The notes under the pieces are model-generated. The model did not search any database and was not told where the DNA came from. It saw only the letters and a program-made list of their open reading frames with translations. A stretch of 38,801 bases of DNA from Colivivens sp963626085 (GTDB taxonomy: Bacteria; Bacteroidota; Bacteroidia; Bacteroidales; Bacteroidaceae): NCBI GenBank assembly GCA_963626085.1, contig CAVFVJ010000007.1, forward strand, positions 1-38,801, given 5' to 3'. The stretch's first letter is position 1. Every line of letters begins with the position of its first letter. Positions 1-7,301 of the stretch are shown piece by piece. The position numbers were made by a program, and so were the translations under genes.

Positions 1-173
1 GCTTCTATTGTCTAAGCAATATAGGGGTGCTGGTCTAAGATTGGGGAGTACTATACCCTTACCATATCGTAATAATATTTTTATTTAAGAATAGTCAACA
101 ATAAACGTGAAATATACCCTTTTGGGTATCGACAAGCCATAACAGTTGCTTTATATTGGAGAACCCAAAGATA
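1..173. other. Left-edge intergenic stretch
   Basis: No convincing gene is seen between the window edge and the htpG terminator. It is AT-rich and holds a short hairpin, ATACCC-TTTT-GGGTAT at 114-129. The segment TTCTATTGTCTA near position 3 recurs in the htpG upstream region near 2313, each time followed by CAATA; its meaning is unknown. Confidence 0.4.
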
Positions 174-217
174 AACGCCAAAGCTGGGCTGCCGAATGGC
201 AGCCCAGCTTTGGCGTT
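174..217 (-). terminator. Perfect 20-bp-stem terminator downstream of htpG
   Basis: Positions 174-193 and 198-217 are perfect reverse complements around the four-base loop GAAT. It lies 29 bp past the htpG stop. Short T runs occur on both sides, so it may work in both directions, but htpG is the only visible gene it can serve. Confidence 0.8.
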
Positions 218-246
218 TTCTTACTCCATGCCAGTGGCACAGACTC

Positions 247-2292
247 TTACTTTATCATGTCAACACTTCTGTGGATGAACTTGTTAAGAGCCTCACCCTT
301 GAGCAATCCGTTCTGGAGCAGAGCCAAGTCTATCAGTTGGTGCACCACCCCATTGTCCTTGGCGAAGCAGGCAATGACCTCTGTTCTCTTTCCCTTCTGT
401 TCATCGATTTCCTTCTCAGTCTTGCTGAGTTCGTCCTTGCTCTCTTGACTTATCTCGTCCCACTTCTTGTCTTTGTTGCTTTGGTTGATGGCATCCCTGC
501 GCGCTGTCAACCCTTTGATTTCAGCCTCGATAGGTTTGAGAGCGTCAGCAGTGGCAGCCTCACCAGCCTCCAACACCTTCTTCACAAGCGGATGGTCGGT
601 GTTCACCACGATGTTCATCATGTCTGCCATCTCTCCATAGAACGACATACCCTGCTGCAACTTCGCCATATCCTTCATACGGCGCATGTATTCACTTTGA
701 GTAATCACAATAGGGTCACTACCCTCTCCCATTCCTTGTGCCTCGACATTGAACTCAGTTCCACTGACGGCTGGCAATTGTGTTTGGAAGATATCCTTCA
801 GTATGCCGCCCTCATCGTGTTTGTTATCGGAGCCATTCTCTTTCTTAATGATGTTGTCAATAACATCTGAGTCAACACGCACGAACCGGGTCTTCTCGTT
901 CTTCTGCTCCAATAGTCCGAGCATGGCTGAGTCGAGTTCTCCGTCCATAAGCAGAACACTGTAGCCTTTCTTCTTTGCCGCCTCGATGTAAGAATACTGG
1001 TTGTCTACATTCTGAGCATAGAGATATACAAGAGTGCCATCCTTGTCAGTCTGCGTATCCTTGACTAGAGTCTGGTACTCCTCATAGGTAAAGTACTTGC
1101 CCTCTGTGTCCTTCAGTAACGCATAACTCTTGGCCTTGTCATAATAGTCGGTCTCCGTCAGCATACCGTAGTGGATGAATATCTTGATGTAGTCCCACTT
1201 CTCCTCAAACTCCTTACGGTCGTTCTTGAAGATACCCTGCAGACGGTCACTCACTTTCTTTGTGATGTAAGTGGAAATCTTCTTCACGTTCTTGTCGCTC
1301 TGCAAGTAACTACGGCTCACGTTCAGTGGGATGTCCGGTGAATCGATGACACCATGCAACAGAGTAAGGAAGTCTGGCACAATCCCCTCCACGCTGTCGG
1401 TGACAAACACCTGGTTGCAGTAGAGCTGGATCTTGTTCTTCTGCAGTTCGATATGATTCTTCACCTTCGGGAAATAAAGCACACCTGTGAGATGGAACGG
1501 GAAGTCCACGTTGAGGTGTATCCAGAACAGTGGCTCGTCGCTCATCGGATAGAGCTCATTGTAGAACTTCTTGTAGTCCTCGTCCTTCAAGTCTGTCGGT
1601 TTCTTTGTCCATAGAGGCGTAGTGTCATTTATAATATTATCCTCGTCTGTCTCCACCTGCTTACCCTCTTTCCATTCCTTCTTCTTGCCAAAAGCAATGT
1701 TGATTGGCAGGAAATGGCAGTACTTGGTAAGTAGAGACTGTATACGAGCCTCTTCAAGGAACTCCTTGCAGTCGTCATCCACATACATTATGATGTCCGT
1801 TCCACGGCATTCCTTCTCTGCATCCTCGATAGTATACTCTGGACTGCCATCACACGACCATTTCTTAGCCTGACTGTTCTCTTTCCAACTCTTCGTGACA
1901 ATCTCCACCTTCTTGCTCACCATGAAGGCACTGTAGAAACCGAGTCCGAAGTGGCCGATAATGGCATTGGCATCCTCCTTATACTTGTCGAGGAAGTCGT
2001 TGGCAGAAGAGAAGGCAATCTGGTTGATGTACTGGTTTATCTCCTCCTCGGTCATACCTATACCACGGTCGCTTACTGTCAGAGTACCAGCATCCTTGTC
2101 TACCGACACATGAATAGTCAAATCACCCAAGTCATCCTTCATCTCTCCCTTTTGGGCGAAGGTGCGAAGCTTCTGTGTAGCATCTACCGCATTGCTTACT
2201 ATCTCACGCAAAAAGATGTCATGATCACTGTACAAGAACTTTTTGATGACGGGGAATATGTTCTCTGTCGTAACCCCAATGTTACCTTTCAT
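247..2292 (-). CDS. htpG: Molecular chaperone HtpG (Hsp90 family)
   Basis: Cytosolic ATP-dependent Hsp90 chaperone of 681 aa, the size usual in Bacteroidales. The N-terminal GHKL ATPase domain is clear: the Hsp90 signature YSDHDIFLREIVSNAVDA lies at about residues 21-38, then DRGIGM (ATP-lid region) and GHFGLGFYSAFMV (glycine-rich nucleotide loop). The middle domain and C-terminal dimerization domain follow without a break. The ATG at 2292 gives the conserved N-terminus MKGNIGVTTENIF. It is a single-gene unit with its own promoter (2341-2372) and a strong terminator (174-217). The identification rests on family motifs and is not in doubt. Confidence 0.97.
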   Translation of the reverse strand: MKGNIGVTTENIFPVIKKFLYSDHDIFLREIVSNAVDATQKLRTFAQKGEMKDDLGDLTIHVSVDKDAGTLTVSDRGIGMTEEEINQYINQIAFSSANDFLDKYKEDANAIIGHFGLGFYSAFMVSKKVEIVTKSWKENSQAKKWSCDGSPEYTIEDAEKECRGTDIIMYVDDDCKEFLEEARIQSLLTKYCHFLPINIAFGKKKEWKEGKQVETDEDNIINDTTPLWTKKPTDLKDEDYKKFYNELYPMSDEPLFWIHLNVDFPFHLTGVLYFPKVKNHIELQKNKIQLYCNQVFVTDSVEGIVPDFLTLLHGVIDSPDIPLNVSRSYLQSDKNVKKISTYITKKVSDRLQGIFKNDRKEFEEKWDYIKIFIHYGMLTETDYYDKAKSYALLKDTEGKYFTYEEYQTLVKDTQTDKDGTLVYLYAQNVDNQYSYIEAAKKKGYSVLLMDGELDSAMLGLLEQKNEKTRFVRVDSDVIDNIIKKENGSDNKHDEGGILKDIFQTQLPAVSGTEFNVEAQGMGEGSDPIVITQSEYMRRMKDMAKLQQGMSFYGEMADMMNIVVNTDHPLVKKVLEAGEAATADALKPIEAEIKGLTARRDAINQSNKDKKWDEISQESKDELSKTEKEIDEQKGKRTEVIACFAKDNGVVHQLIDLALLQNGLLKGEALNKFIHRSVDMIK

Positions 2293-2340
2293 ATATATCT
2301 TACTTTTGTTTGATTCTATTGTCTACCGCAATAAAAAAAA

Positions 2341-2372
2341 CAAATATTGTGCCAACGTCCCATGCTGACAAA
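2341..2372 (-). promoter_or_regulatory. Probable htpG promoter
   Basis: Read on the minus strand, TTTG (2369-2372) is followed after 20 bp by AATATTTG (2341-2348), one base from the Bacteroidota -7 consensus TAnnTTTG. It leaves a 5' UTR of about 40 nt before the htpG start. Confidence 0.5.
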
Positions 2373-2499
2373 ATGTCCGCACTCCGTTCGTTCTCAGTCT
2401 ATGGATGCCGTCTGTAAATAATGGGGTTAACGAATGAGAAAAATCCCCACCCCACCAGAAATATTACGTGAAAGTATGGACGGTATCAGAATTTATAGC

Positions 2500-2507
2500 T
2501 ACATTTG
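2500..2507 (+). promoter_or_regulatory. Probable promoter of the secreted-protein/metallopeptidase pair
   Basis: TACATTTG fits the Bacteroidota -7 element TAnnTTTG. The -33 box is poor. The predicted 5' UTR is about 90 nt and contains a small hairpin near 2513-2530 (GTAGG...CCTAC). Confidence 0.45.
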
Positions 2508-2601
2508 CCGCACCGTAGGTAGCATTGCCTACCGTCATACGGGACAAAACATATTCAAAACTAATACACTAAAAAAACAAAGTGCTATAAAATTAAGACT
2601 T

Positions 2602-3045
2602 ATGAAGAAACTGATTACATTGACAATGCTGATTGCCGTATCTGTGGCAATGAGTGCTAAGAGTCTGGTTCTAGTCCTGGCGGACGGAACACTCGTCTAT
2701 TACTACCTCGGTGGTGACACCAATCCAGTCATGAAGTTCGAGGCTGACAAGGTTTCGGTTGACACCGATGCCTTCACGTTCGAGAACATCCAGAAGTTCT
2801 ATGTCAGCCAGACGGACGCAACTGGCATCAACGACAAGAAGGAGGTGACCACTTCGTTCGACGGCTCAGCCCTATATGTGAACACCACAGAAGGAACTGT
2901 CGGTGTGTACAAGACAGATGGAACCAAGATGGAGGTGACAGTCAGCAAGACTGACAACATGACCATCGTGCAGACCTCATCACTGGAACGTGGTGTGTAT
3001 ATAGTAAAGGTAGGAACCACTTCTCTTAAATTCTACAAGAAATGA
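2602..3045 (+). CDS. Small secreted protein with sorting-type C-terminal tail
   Basis: 147-aa protein of unrecognised function. The ATG at 2602 is chosen over an upstream in-frame start because it places a signal peptide (MKKLITLTMLIAVSVAMSA) at the N-terminus. The mature part begins with a strand-rich segment (VLADGTLVYYYLGG) of a kind often seen in small Prevotella exported proteins. The end, GVYIVKVGTTSLKFYKK, resembles the type IX secretion C-terminal sorting domain (consensus roughly GxYxVxV...K). Its stop codon overlaps the next start as ATGA (3042-3045), so the two are probably translationally coupled and co-secreted. A partner or inhibitor role toward the adjacent protease is possible but only inferred from position. 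Confidence 0.75.
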   Translation: MKKLITLTMLIAVSVAMSAKSLVLVLADGTLVYYYLGGDTNPVMKFEADKVSVDTDAFTFENIQKFYVSQTDATGINDKKEVTTSFDGSALYVNTTEGTVGVYKTDGTKMEVTVSKTDNMTIVQTSSLERGVYIVKVGTTSLKFYKK

Positions 3046-5036
3046 AGAGATGGATTTTAGGGGCATTGGCTCTTGCTTCCTCAACAGCCTTCGCACAGGA
3101 CACACTGTGGTTTCACAACTCCGACCGCTTCGCTGAGCATGACATCATCGACATGACACAGTACGACTCCATTGAGTTCCGCAAGGCTGCCATGTACCTA
3201 TATTATAAAAAGGATCTTGGCAAGAAGATGGATCATGTCACACGCACGTATGCCAGCAAGTACGACTACTACACCTTCCACAACCCGGGAAGAATTCTGT
3301 ACAAACCGAGTGCATTGAAGAACAACAACTTCGACAACGCAGCGAGCGAGTGGTGCTTTCAGCGCAGCAAGGAGAGTGAGCACTTCATCGTGTTCTGGGG
3401 ACCGAAACTCGGCAGTGACCCGAAGAAAGCAGCCGGCAACTCACTGGACGTAGATCTCATGCTGACACGTGCGGAGAACCTTTTCGCATTCTACAGTGAC
3501 AGTCTGGGATTTGTCATCCCCGGCAACTCACCGTCTACAGATAAATACAAGATTGAGATATTCGTTGCCGACAGTACTGGGTGGAACGCTACTGGTGCTG
3601 GCTACGACACTAAGATAGGAGCATTGTGGTGTACGCCCGTGGCACTGAATGCAAGTGGCGGCCACACACTGGCACATGAAATCGGGCACTCCTTCCAGTA
3701 TCTTGTAAGCTGTGACCTCGGAGAAAAACACGGATGGAGGTACGGCTTTGGAGACAACGGTTACGGTGGATGTGCATGGTGGGAGAGTTGTGCCCAGTGG
3801 CAAGCCTTCAAAGTGTACCCCGAACAACAGTTCACAAACTATTATTTCGCAGAGTACCTCAACTGCTGCAACAAGAACCTGCTGCACGAGGACTGGCGAT
3901 ATGCCAACTACTTCATCCAGGACTACTGGTGCATGCTTCACGGCATGAAGTTCATCGGTACGCTCTGGCGCGAGGAGACCTACCCTGAAGACCCAGTGGA
4001 GGCGTACAAGCGTATTACCGGCATCGACCAGTCTCAGTTCAACGACGAAATATTCAACTACGCGCAACGCACCTGCACATGGGACATCGACGGTATCCGT
4101 GAGATGGGTGCGCCCTACATCGACTGCCATACGGCATACGTCAGCCAGTCGGCAGACGACCCGTACTTGTGGCAAGTGGACTCAGCTCACTGCGTGGAGA
4201 ACTACGGATACAACCACATACGAGTAAACTCCGCCAATGCTGGTGACACCATACGCGCATACTTCAAGGGACTTGCTGGCGAGAAAGGCTACCGCAAGTA
4301 CTATGCCAGCAGGGCTGGATGGCGATACGGTTTCGTGGCTTATCTGTCTGACGGCACACGCGTGTATGGAGAACCAGGTAGGGAAAGCAACGGAACAGCT
4401 GAATTTGTCGTACCACAGGGTACTGAGAAGATTTGGTTTGTAGTCACTGGAGCACCAACATCACACTGGCGTCACCCATGGGATGACTCTCCATCCAACG
4501 ACGAGCAGTGGCCATACCAGGTGAAGTTCGAAGGTACAAACAAGTACGGCTACTTCGAAGAGTATCCAGACGATTATGTGCGCAAGGACACAACCGTTGT
4601 CATCAACACTGAACTGGCATACGATGGCAGCAGCTATTCGTCTGTAGTCGTACAGTACGACATGGAGGCGGCAAGCAGGGCACTGGGACTGTCAACCAAA
4701 CAGTTGCAGTCTACCAAATGCAGCAGTTCAGCCAATCCTGGATTCATCGCTATCGGAGCCAACTCCAGCGTCACCTCCAACACGACTACCAGCACCAGTT
4801 CATCCACTGTATTCGGACACTGGTTCAACTCGGCAGGTAACGTGTGCGGATACGACAACAGCGCATATATCTTTGCGGAATTCCGTCCGGCTACGTTCAA
4901 GTGTTACGTAGGTCAGTATCCGGGTCACTTGCAGAAAGGCAAGACATACACCATCAAACAAGGTGTACGTTACAAGCCTACCTCGTCAAGCAAGTATTAC
5001 ACTGTCACCTACATCGTGAACGTAAAAGTAATCTAA
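3042..5036 (+). CDS. Secreted HEXXH zinc metallopeptidase-like protein (DUF6055/DUF4859 type)
   Basis: 664 aa with a signal peptide (MKRWILGALALASSTAFAQ). The central region carries HTLAHEIGHSF, a HEXXH zinc motif at residues 212-216. The segment after it is rich in Trp and Cys (WWESCAQW near 251-258) and its Glu is a candidate third ligand, as in gluzincins. Residues of about 100-420 look like the DUF6055 family, then a beta-rich region, and the last ~120 residues resemble DUF4859 (beta-sandwich, Ser/Thr-rich); both family names are from memory. No sorting tail is visible at its own C-terminus. It overlaps the upstream small secreted gene by 4 nt. Probably an extracellular or surface protease or glycoprotease; the substrate is unknown. 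Confidence 0.8.
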   Translation: MKRWILGALALASSTAFAQDTLWFHNSDRFAEHDIIDMTQYDSIEFRKAAMYLYYKKDLGKKMDHVTRTYASKYDYYTFHNPGRILYKPSALKNNNFDNAASEWCFQRSKESEHFIVFWGPKLGSDPKKAAGNSLDVDLMLTRAENLFAFYSDSLGFVIPGNSPSTDKYKIEIFVADSTGWNATGAGYDTKIGALWCTPVALNASGGHTLAHEIGHSFQYLVSCDLGEKHGWRYGFGDNGYGGCAWWESCAQWQAFKVYPEQQFTNYYFAEYLNCCNKNLLHEDWRYANYFIQDYWCMLHGMKFIGTLWREETYPEDPVEAYKRITGIDQSQFNDEIFNYAQRTCTWDIDGIREMGAPYIDCHTAYVSQSADDPYLWQVDSAHCVENYGYNHIRVNSANAGDTIRAYFKGLAGEKGYRKYYASRAGWRYGFVAYLSDGTRVYGEPGRESNGTAEFVVPQGTEKIWFVVTGAPTSHWRHPWDDSPSNDEQWPYQVKFEGTNKYGYFEEYPDDYVRKDTTVVINTELAYDGSSYSSVVVQYDMEAASRALGLSTKQLQSTKCSSSANPGFIAIGANSSVTSNTTTSTSSSTVFGHWFNSAGNVCGYDNSAYIFAEFRPATFKCYVGQYPGHLQKGKTYTIKQGVRYKPTSSSKYYTVTYIVNVKVI

Positions 5037-5062
5037 TCCAATTTGGGCTTATATTTAAAAGC

Positions 5063-5102
5063 ATCTTAGGATACCACAGCGTGTATCCTAAGATATTTTT
5101 TT
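5063..5102 (+). terminator. Rho-independent terminator between convergent genes
   Basis: Perfect 12-bp stem (5063-5074 with 5083-5094), 8-nt loop, then a T-rich run on the plus strand. Its right arm overlaps the stop codon and last codons of the convergent SprT-like gene, so the hairpin is also part of that gene's 3' end. Confidence 0.8.
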
Positions 5103-5768
5103 AATCATTATCGTATCGCCCTCCCTCACCAATGGCTTGAAATCCCGACTATGTTCTTCAAGGTCATCGGGAGAGATCTTATAAATCTTCAGAGTGGATG
5201 ATCTAGGATAGCGGTTGAAGAAAGGGTCGCAAGACGAATACCAACGGCATTCAATGACCTGCGGTATCTTAGGGAGAGTATCCCACAGCATAAAAAGTTT
5301 GCTCTTGTTCGCAATGGTGATACCAGTCTTGCCGTCATGCAACTTGGTGATACATATCAGGTGTTGCCTAATTTCCGTATCATTGTCCCGGTCCTCCTTA
5401 GTGTTCTTGTGTGCAACAGATATATTACGGTCGAAACGCCTGTTGATTTCTGCCATCTTCTGTTTGAAGATGCAACCATGAGGGCCACTATCCTGCATCT
5501 GGTTGGAGAAGATCCAATAGTGAATCATTTCGTGGAGGATTGTGTCTTCCACCACATTTTCCGGTAGGTCAATCTTTGTACTGATAGCAAACTCAAAGTC
5601 AAAGTAATGCCATGTCCCATCTACATTTCTCTTTCGTTTGCATCTCACCACCCCAAGGAAAGTCCTGGCACTACTCAGTCTGAATGGAAGCGTCTGTAGC
5701 CTTCCCTCAAATATCAACGTATTGTATTCGTCGAACTTTTGTTTGATATAATCAAGTGTCGCTATCAT
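5088..5768 (-). CDS. SprT-like domain zinc metalloprotease
   Basis: 226 aa. The N-terminal half is a SprT-like fold: HEMIHYW at residues 79-85 supplies HEXXH, and GPHG around residue 97 gives the third His ligand, as in SprT/Spartan enzymes. The last ~100 residues are a beta-rich extension without an obvious zinc ribbon. The related eukaryotic proteins cleave DNA-protein crosslinks; whether this bacterial protein does is unknown. No signal peptide, so cytosolic. Its ATG overlaps the stop of a 13-codon upstream ORF as TAATG. That ORF and the promoter are copies of the start of the AAA-ATPase/PD-(D/E)XK gene at 10012, so this gene appears to have been placed behind captured regulatory DNA. Confidence 0.8.
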   Translation of the reverse strand: MIATLDYIKQKFDEYNTLIFEGRLQTLPFRLSSARTFLGVVRCKRKRNVDGTWHYFDFEFAISTKIDLPENVVEDTILHEMIHYWIFSNQMQDSGPHGCIFKQKMAEINRRFDRNISVAHKNTKEDRDNDTEIRQHLICITKLHDGKTGITIANKSKLFMLWDTLPKIPQVIECRWYSSCDPFFNRYPRSSTLKIYKISPDDLEEHSRDFKPLVREGDTIMIKKIS

Positions 5769-5809
5769 TATATTCTATGAATGCCTATCGGGTATAATCC
5801 CGTTGCCAT
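5768..5809 (-). pseudogene. Remnant start of an AAA-ATPase/PD-(D/E)XK gene, now a 13-aa leader ORF
   Basis: Encodes MATGLYPIGIHRI then TAA. The AAA-ATPase gene at 10012 begins MATRLYPIGIQTF. Across the first ten codons the two DNAs differ at five positions, of which four are synonymous third-base changes, so this piece derives from a once-functional paralogue. The stop overlaps the SprT-like ATG (TAATG), which would allow translational coupling. Confidence 0.8.
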
Positions 5810-5856
5810 ACTTCAAAATCTGTTTTCTCAGTGCAAATATATGACAAAACGATGAG
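5784..5856 (-). repeat. Duplicated promoter/leader segment, copy 1
   Basis: Nearly the same 72-73 bp segment occurs at 9987-10058 upstream of the AAA-ATPase/PD-(D/E)XK gene, differing by a few substitutions and one small indel. It spans the -7 box, the short 5' UTR and the first codons. Homology fades beyond 5856 on one side and ends at about codon 10 on the other. Confidence 0.85.
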
Positions 5857-5864
5857 GCTACAAA
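5834..5864 (-). promoter_or_regulatory. Promoter of the SprT-like gene (captured)
   Basis: On the minus strand TTTG (5861-5864), 19 bp, TATATTTG (5834-5841): an exact Bacteroidota sigma consensus. The -7 half belongs to the duplicated segment shared with the AAA-ATPase gene; the -33 box lies just outside it. Confidence 0.8.
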
Positions 5865-5883
5865 GAATCACAGCAAAAACGAA

Positions 5884-5916
5884 GGAGCAATGTGGGCTAA
5901 GCCCCGACATTGCCCC
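5884..5916 (-). terminator. Terminator after the LRR/short-peptide unit
   Basis: Stem 5884-5893 with 5907-5916 (one mismatch) and inner stem GGGC-TAA-GCCC. On the minus strand it is followed by CTTCGTTTTTG. It ends the transcript of the LRR gene and 47-aa peptide just before the SprT promoter. Confidence 0.7.
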
Positions 5917-5940
5917 TATTTTCATGAGATTGAAGTCTGT

Positions 5941-6084
5941 TTACAATACGGGTCCGCTGTATTCCTCATCGTATGCATCAGATTCTTCAGGGTCTGCATA
6001 GCGTATATTTGCGGATGTACACAGCATACCCTCACAATTCAGTTTCATTACAGCCACCGTTGGTTTTACATATTCTTTCTTCAT
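5941..6084 (-). CDS. 47-aa peptide of the Bacteroidales MKKxYxxP type
   Basis: A small ORF that gene finders with a size cut-off would miss. It starts MKKEYVKPTVAVMKLNCEG, followed by MLCTSANIRYA, and ends in an acidic Asp/Glu/Tyr-rich tail. The pattern MKKxYxxPxxxVxxLxxxxxLLxxS is one I recognise from many short unannotated Bacteroidales peptides of unknown function; that link is from memory. It lies 24 bp after the LRR gene stop, on the same strand, before a shared terminator, so it is probably co-transcribed. There are two Cys residues (16 and 22) and no clear Sec signal. It could be a peptide precursor or a small regulator; no function is claimed. Confidence 0.75.
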   Translation of the reverse strand: MKKEYVKPTVAVMKLNCEGMLCTSANIRYADPEESDAYDEEYSGPVL

Positions 6085-6108
6085 ATTCACTGTGATTAAA
6101 ATTGGTTT

Positions 6109-6912
6109 TCACCTTATATATATCTTCTTACCGTCAACAATATTCAGTCCATTGGACTGTTTAATCAATGCAGGAGCACAATGCAACTTTATGTTTGACA
6201 GATTACAACCAATAAAAGTATTAGTATCACACTCAGGCATATGCTTGCCGCATACTACCACATCTGTCAAACTCGAACATTTCCAAAATGTATATTCTTC
6301 TATGGCGAGATTATCGGACAAGATGGTGACGCTCTTCAAGCCACTGCAGTCTTCAAAGACATGCGTTCTCATTCGGGTGACACTAGATGGGATTGTTATG
6401 CTCTCTAAACTAGAACACTTCAGAAACACATTATTTGCTATCTCTGTGACAGTAGACGGGATGGTCACACTCTTCAATTTATCGCAATGAGAAAAGGCAT
6501 AATCGTCCATCAACGTGATTGTAGATGGCAGGATAATGTTTGTAAGAGAAGAGCAATACTTAAAGGTACTATTTCCCAGCACATTGTTCTGGGTTGTGTA
6601 ATACGTTCCCAAACCATTGTTATTATAAGCGTCACCCCCTGCCACAATCTTGGCATCTGCCATATCCAATACACTGAGTTTTCCCATCCCACGGATCAGT
6701 TTCAAATCTGTACCGTTGATGGGACCAGATATCTTCAGTTTGGTGATAGTGGATTTCTCATCCTCACTGATTTGACCTGACAGTGTACCGGCACTTGACA
6801 GAGTTACTGTCTTCGATATGTCATCTGCATATACATGCACACAAGCAAGCGACACAAACGCTACTGTCAGAAGCAACTTTCTAACTGTGGATAATTTCCT
6901 TGCTTTACCCAT
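6109..6912 (-). CDS. BspA-like leucine-rich-repeat secreted protein
   Basis: 267 aa. The signal peptide spans about residues 12-29 (LLLTVAFVSLACVHVYA after a basic start). About four to five BspA/LRR_5 repeats of roughly 23 residues cover residues 110-230; each has the pattern CssLxSITIPSSVTxIxxxxFxxC. The end, NGLNIVDGKKIYIR, resembles the C-terminal tail of many Prevotella exported proteins and matches the orphan tail next to the GH43 gene (GLNIVKGKKGFIR). Proteins of this type are surface-exposed and often bind host or bacterial ligands. The gene is preceded by a leader of about 260 nt with a consensus promoter (7179-7209) and followed by a 47-aa peptide gene. Confidence 0.85.
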   Translation of the reverse strand: MGKARKLSTVRKLLLTVAFVSLACVHVYADDISKTVTLSSAGTLSGQISEDEKSTITKLKISGPINGTDLKLIRGMGKLSVLDMADAKIVAGGDAYNNNGLGTYYTTQNNVLGNSTFKYCSSLTNIILPSTITLMDDYAFSHCDKLKSVTIPSTVTEIANNVFLKCSSLESITIPSSVTRMRTHVFEDCSGLKSVTILSDNLAIEEYTFWKCSSLTDVVVCGKHMPECDTNTFIGCNLSNIKLHCAPALIKQSNGLNIVDGKKIYIR

Positions 6913-7172
6913 AATATTTTTTCTCCCTGCCGACTTGTCCCCCTAATGCGGCTGTTAAATTAAACGGAAAGCGTGGAGAACTTACCTGTTATCCTATCAG
7001 TTTCAAACAGATTACCAAGTAAACGCCTTTATTATGTCGTGCCTCGTTACCCACCCTACCGCCTGAATGTAGTACTTGCGCCCCACAAAAGGCTCGGCGT
7101 GTGCTGAGGCAGGAATGCTTGTTCGTCCGTTGATGGGCTGTTATACCCAAACAGTTGGATTCACTTGCAACC
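6913..7172 (-). promoter_or_regulatory. Long structured 5' leader of the LRR gene
   Basis: Predicted transcript start near 7172 leaves about 260 nt before the ATG. On the minus strand GCCTTT pairs with AAAGGC and CAAGTA with TACTTG in interleaved order, a possible pseudoknot. There is a small in-frame ORF but no coding signature I trust. Could be a cis-regulatory RNA or simply a leftover upstream region. Confidence 0.4.
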
Positions 7173-7178
7173 CCAACG

Positions 7179-7209
7179 CAAATATACACAAATTTTATTT
7201 TGCAACAAA
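7179..7209 (-). promoter_or_regulatory. Promoter of the LRR gene leader
   Basis: On the minus strand TTTG (7206-7209), 19 bp, TATATTTG (7179-7186): exact Bacteroidota consensus. It points away from the Rpn gene promoter 30 bp further right, so this is a divergent promoter pair. Confidence 0.75.
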
Positions 7210-7237
7210 CATTTGCATATTGTTTCTACAAAAATCC

Positions 7238-7294
7238 TTTGCGGAATGGATTGTGATTCGTACCTTTGCCATCGTAATAATGATTATAAAGGAG
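7238..7294 (+). promoter_or_regulatory. Promoter and RBS of the Rpn-family gene
   Basis: TTTG (7238-7241), 19 bp, TACCTTTG (7261-7268), then AAAGGAG (7288-7294) 7 nt before the ATG at 7302. The strong SD and promoter show that the true start is 7302, upstream of the frameshift. Confidence 0.8.
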
Positions 7295-7301
7295 AAACAT
7301 C

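Noticed and set aside
114..129. ATACCC-TTTT-GGGTAT hairpin as a terminator
   Set aside because: Only a 6-bp stem and no T-run; htpG already has a much stronger terminator nearby.
5890..6099. Plus-strand 69-codon ORF between SprT and LRR genes
   Set aside because: Antisense to the 47-aa peptide gene and its terminator; no start signal.
6989..7189. 66-codon minus-strand ORF in the LRR leader
   Set aside because: Overlaps the -7 promoter box of the same strand, so most of it precedes or spans the transcript start; no protein motif seen. Treated as leader RNA.
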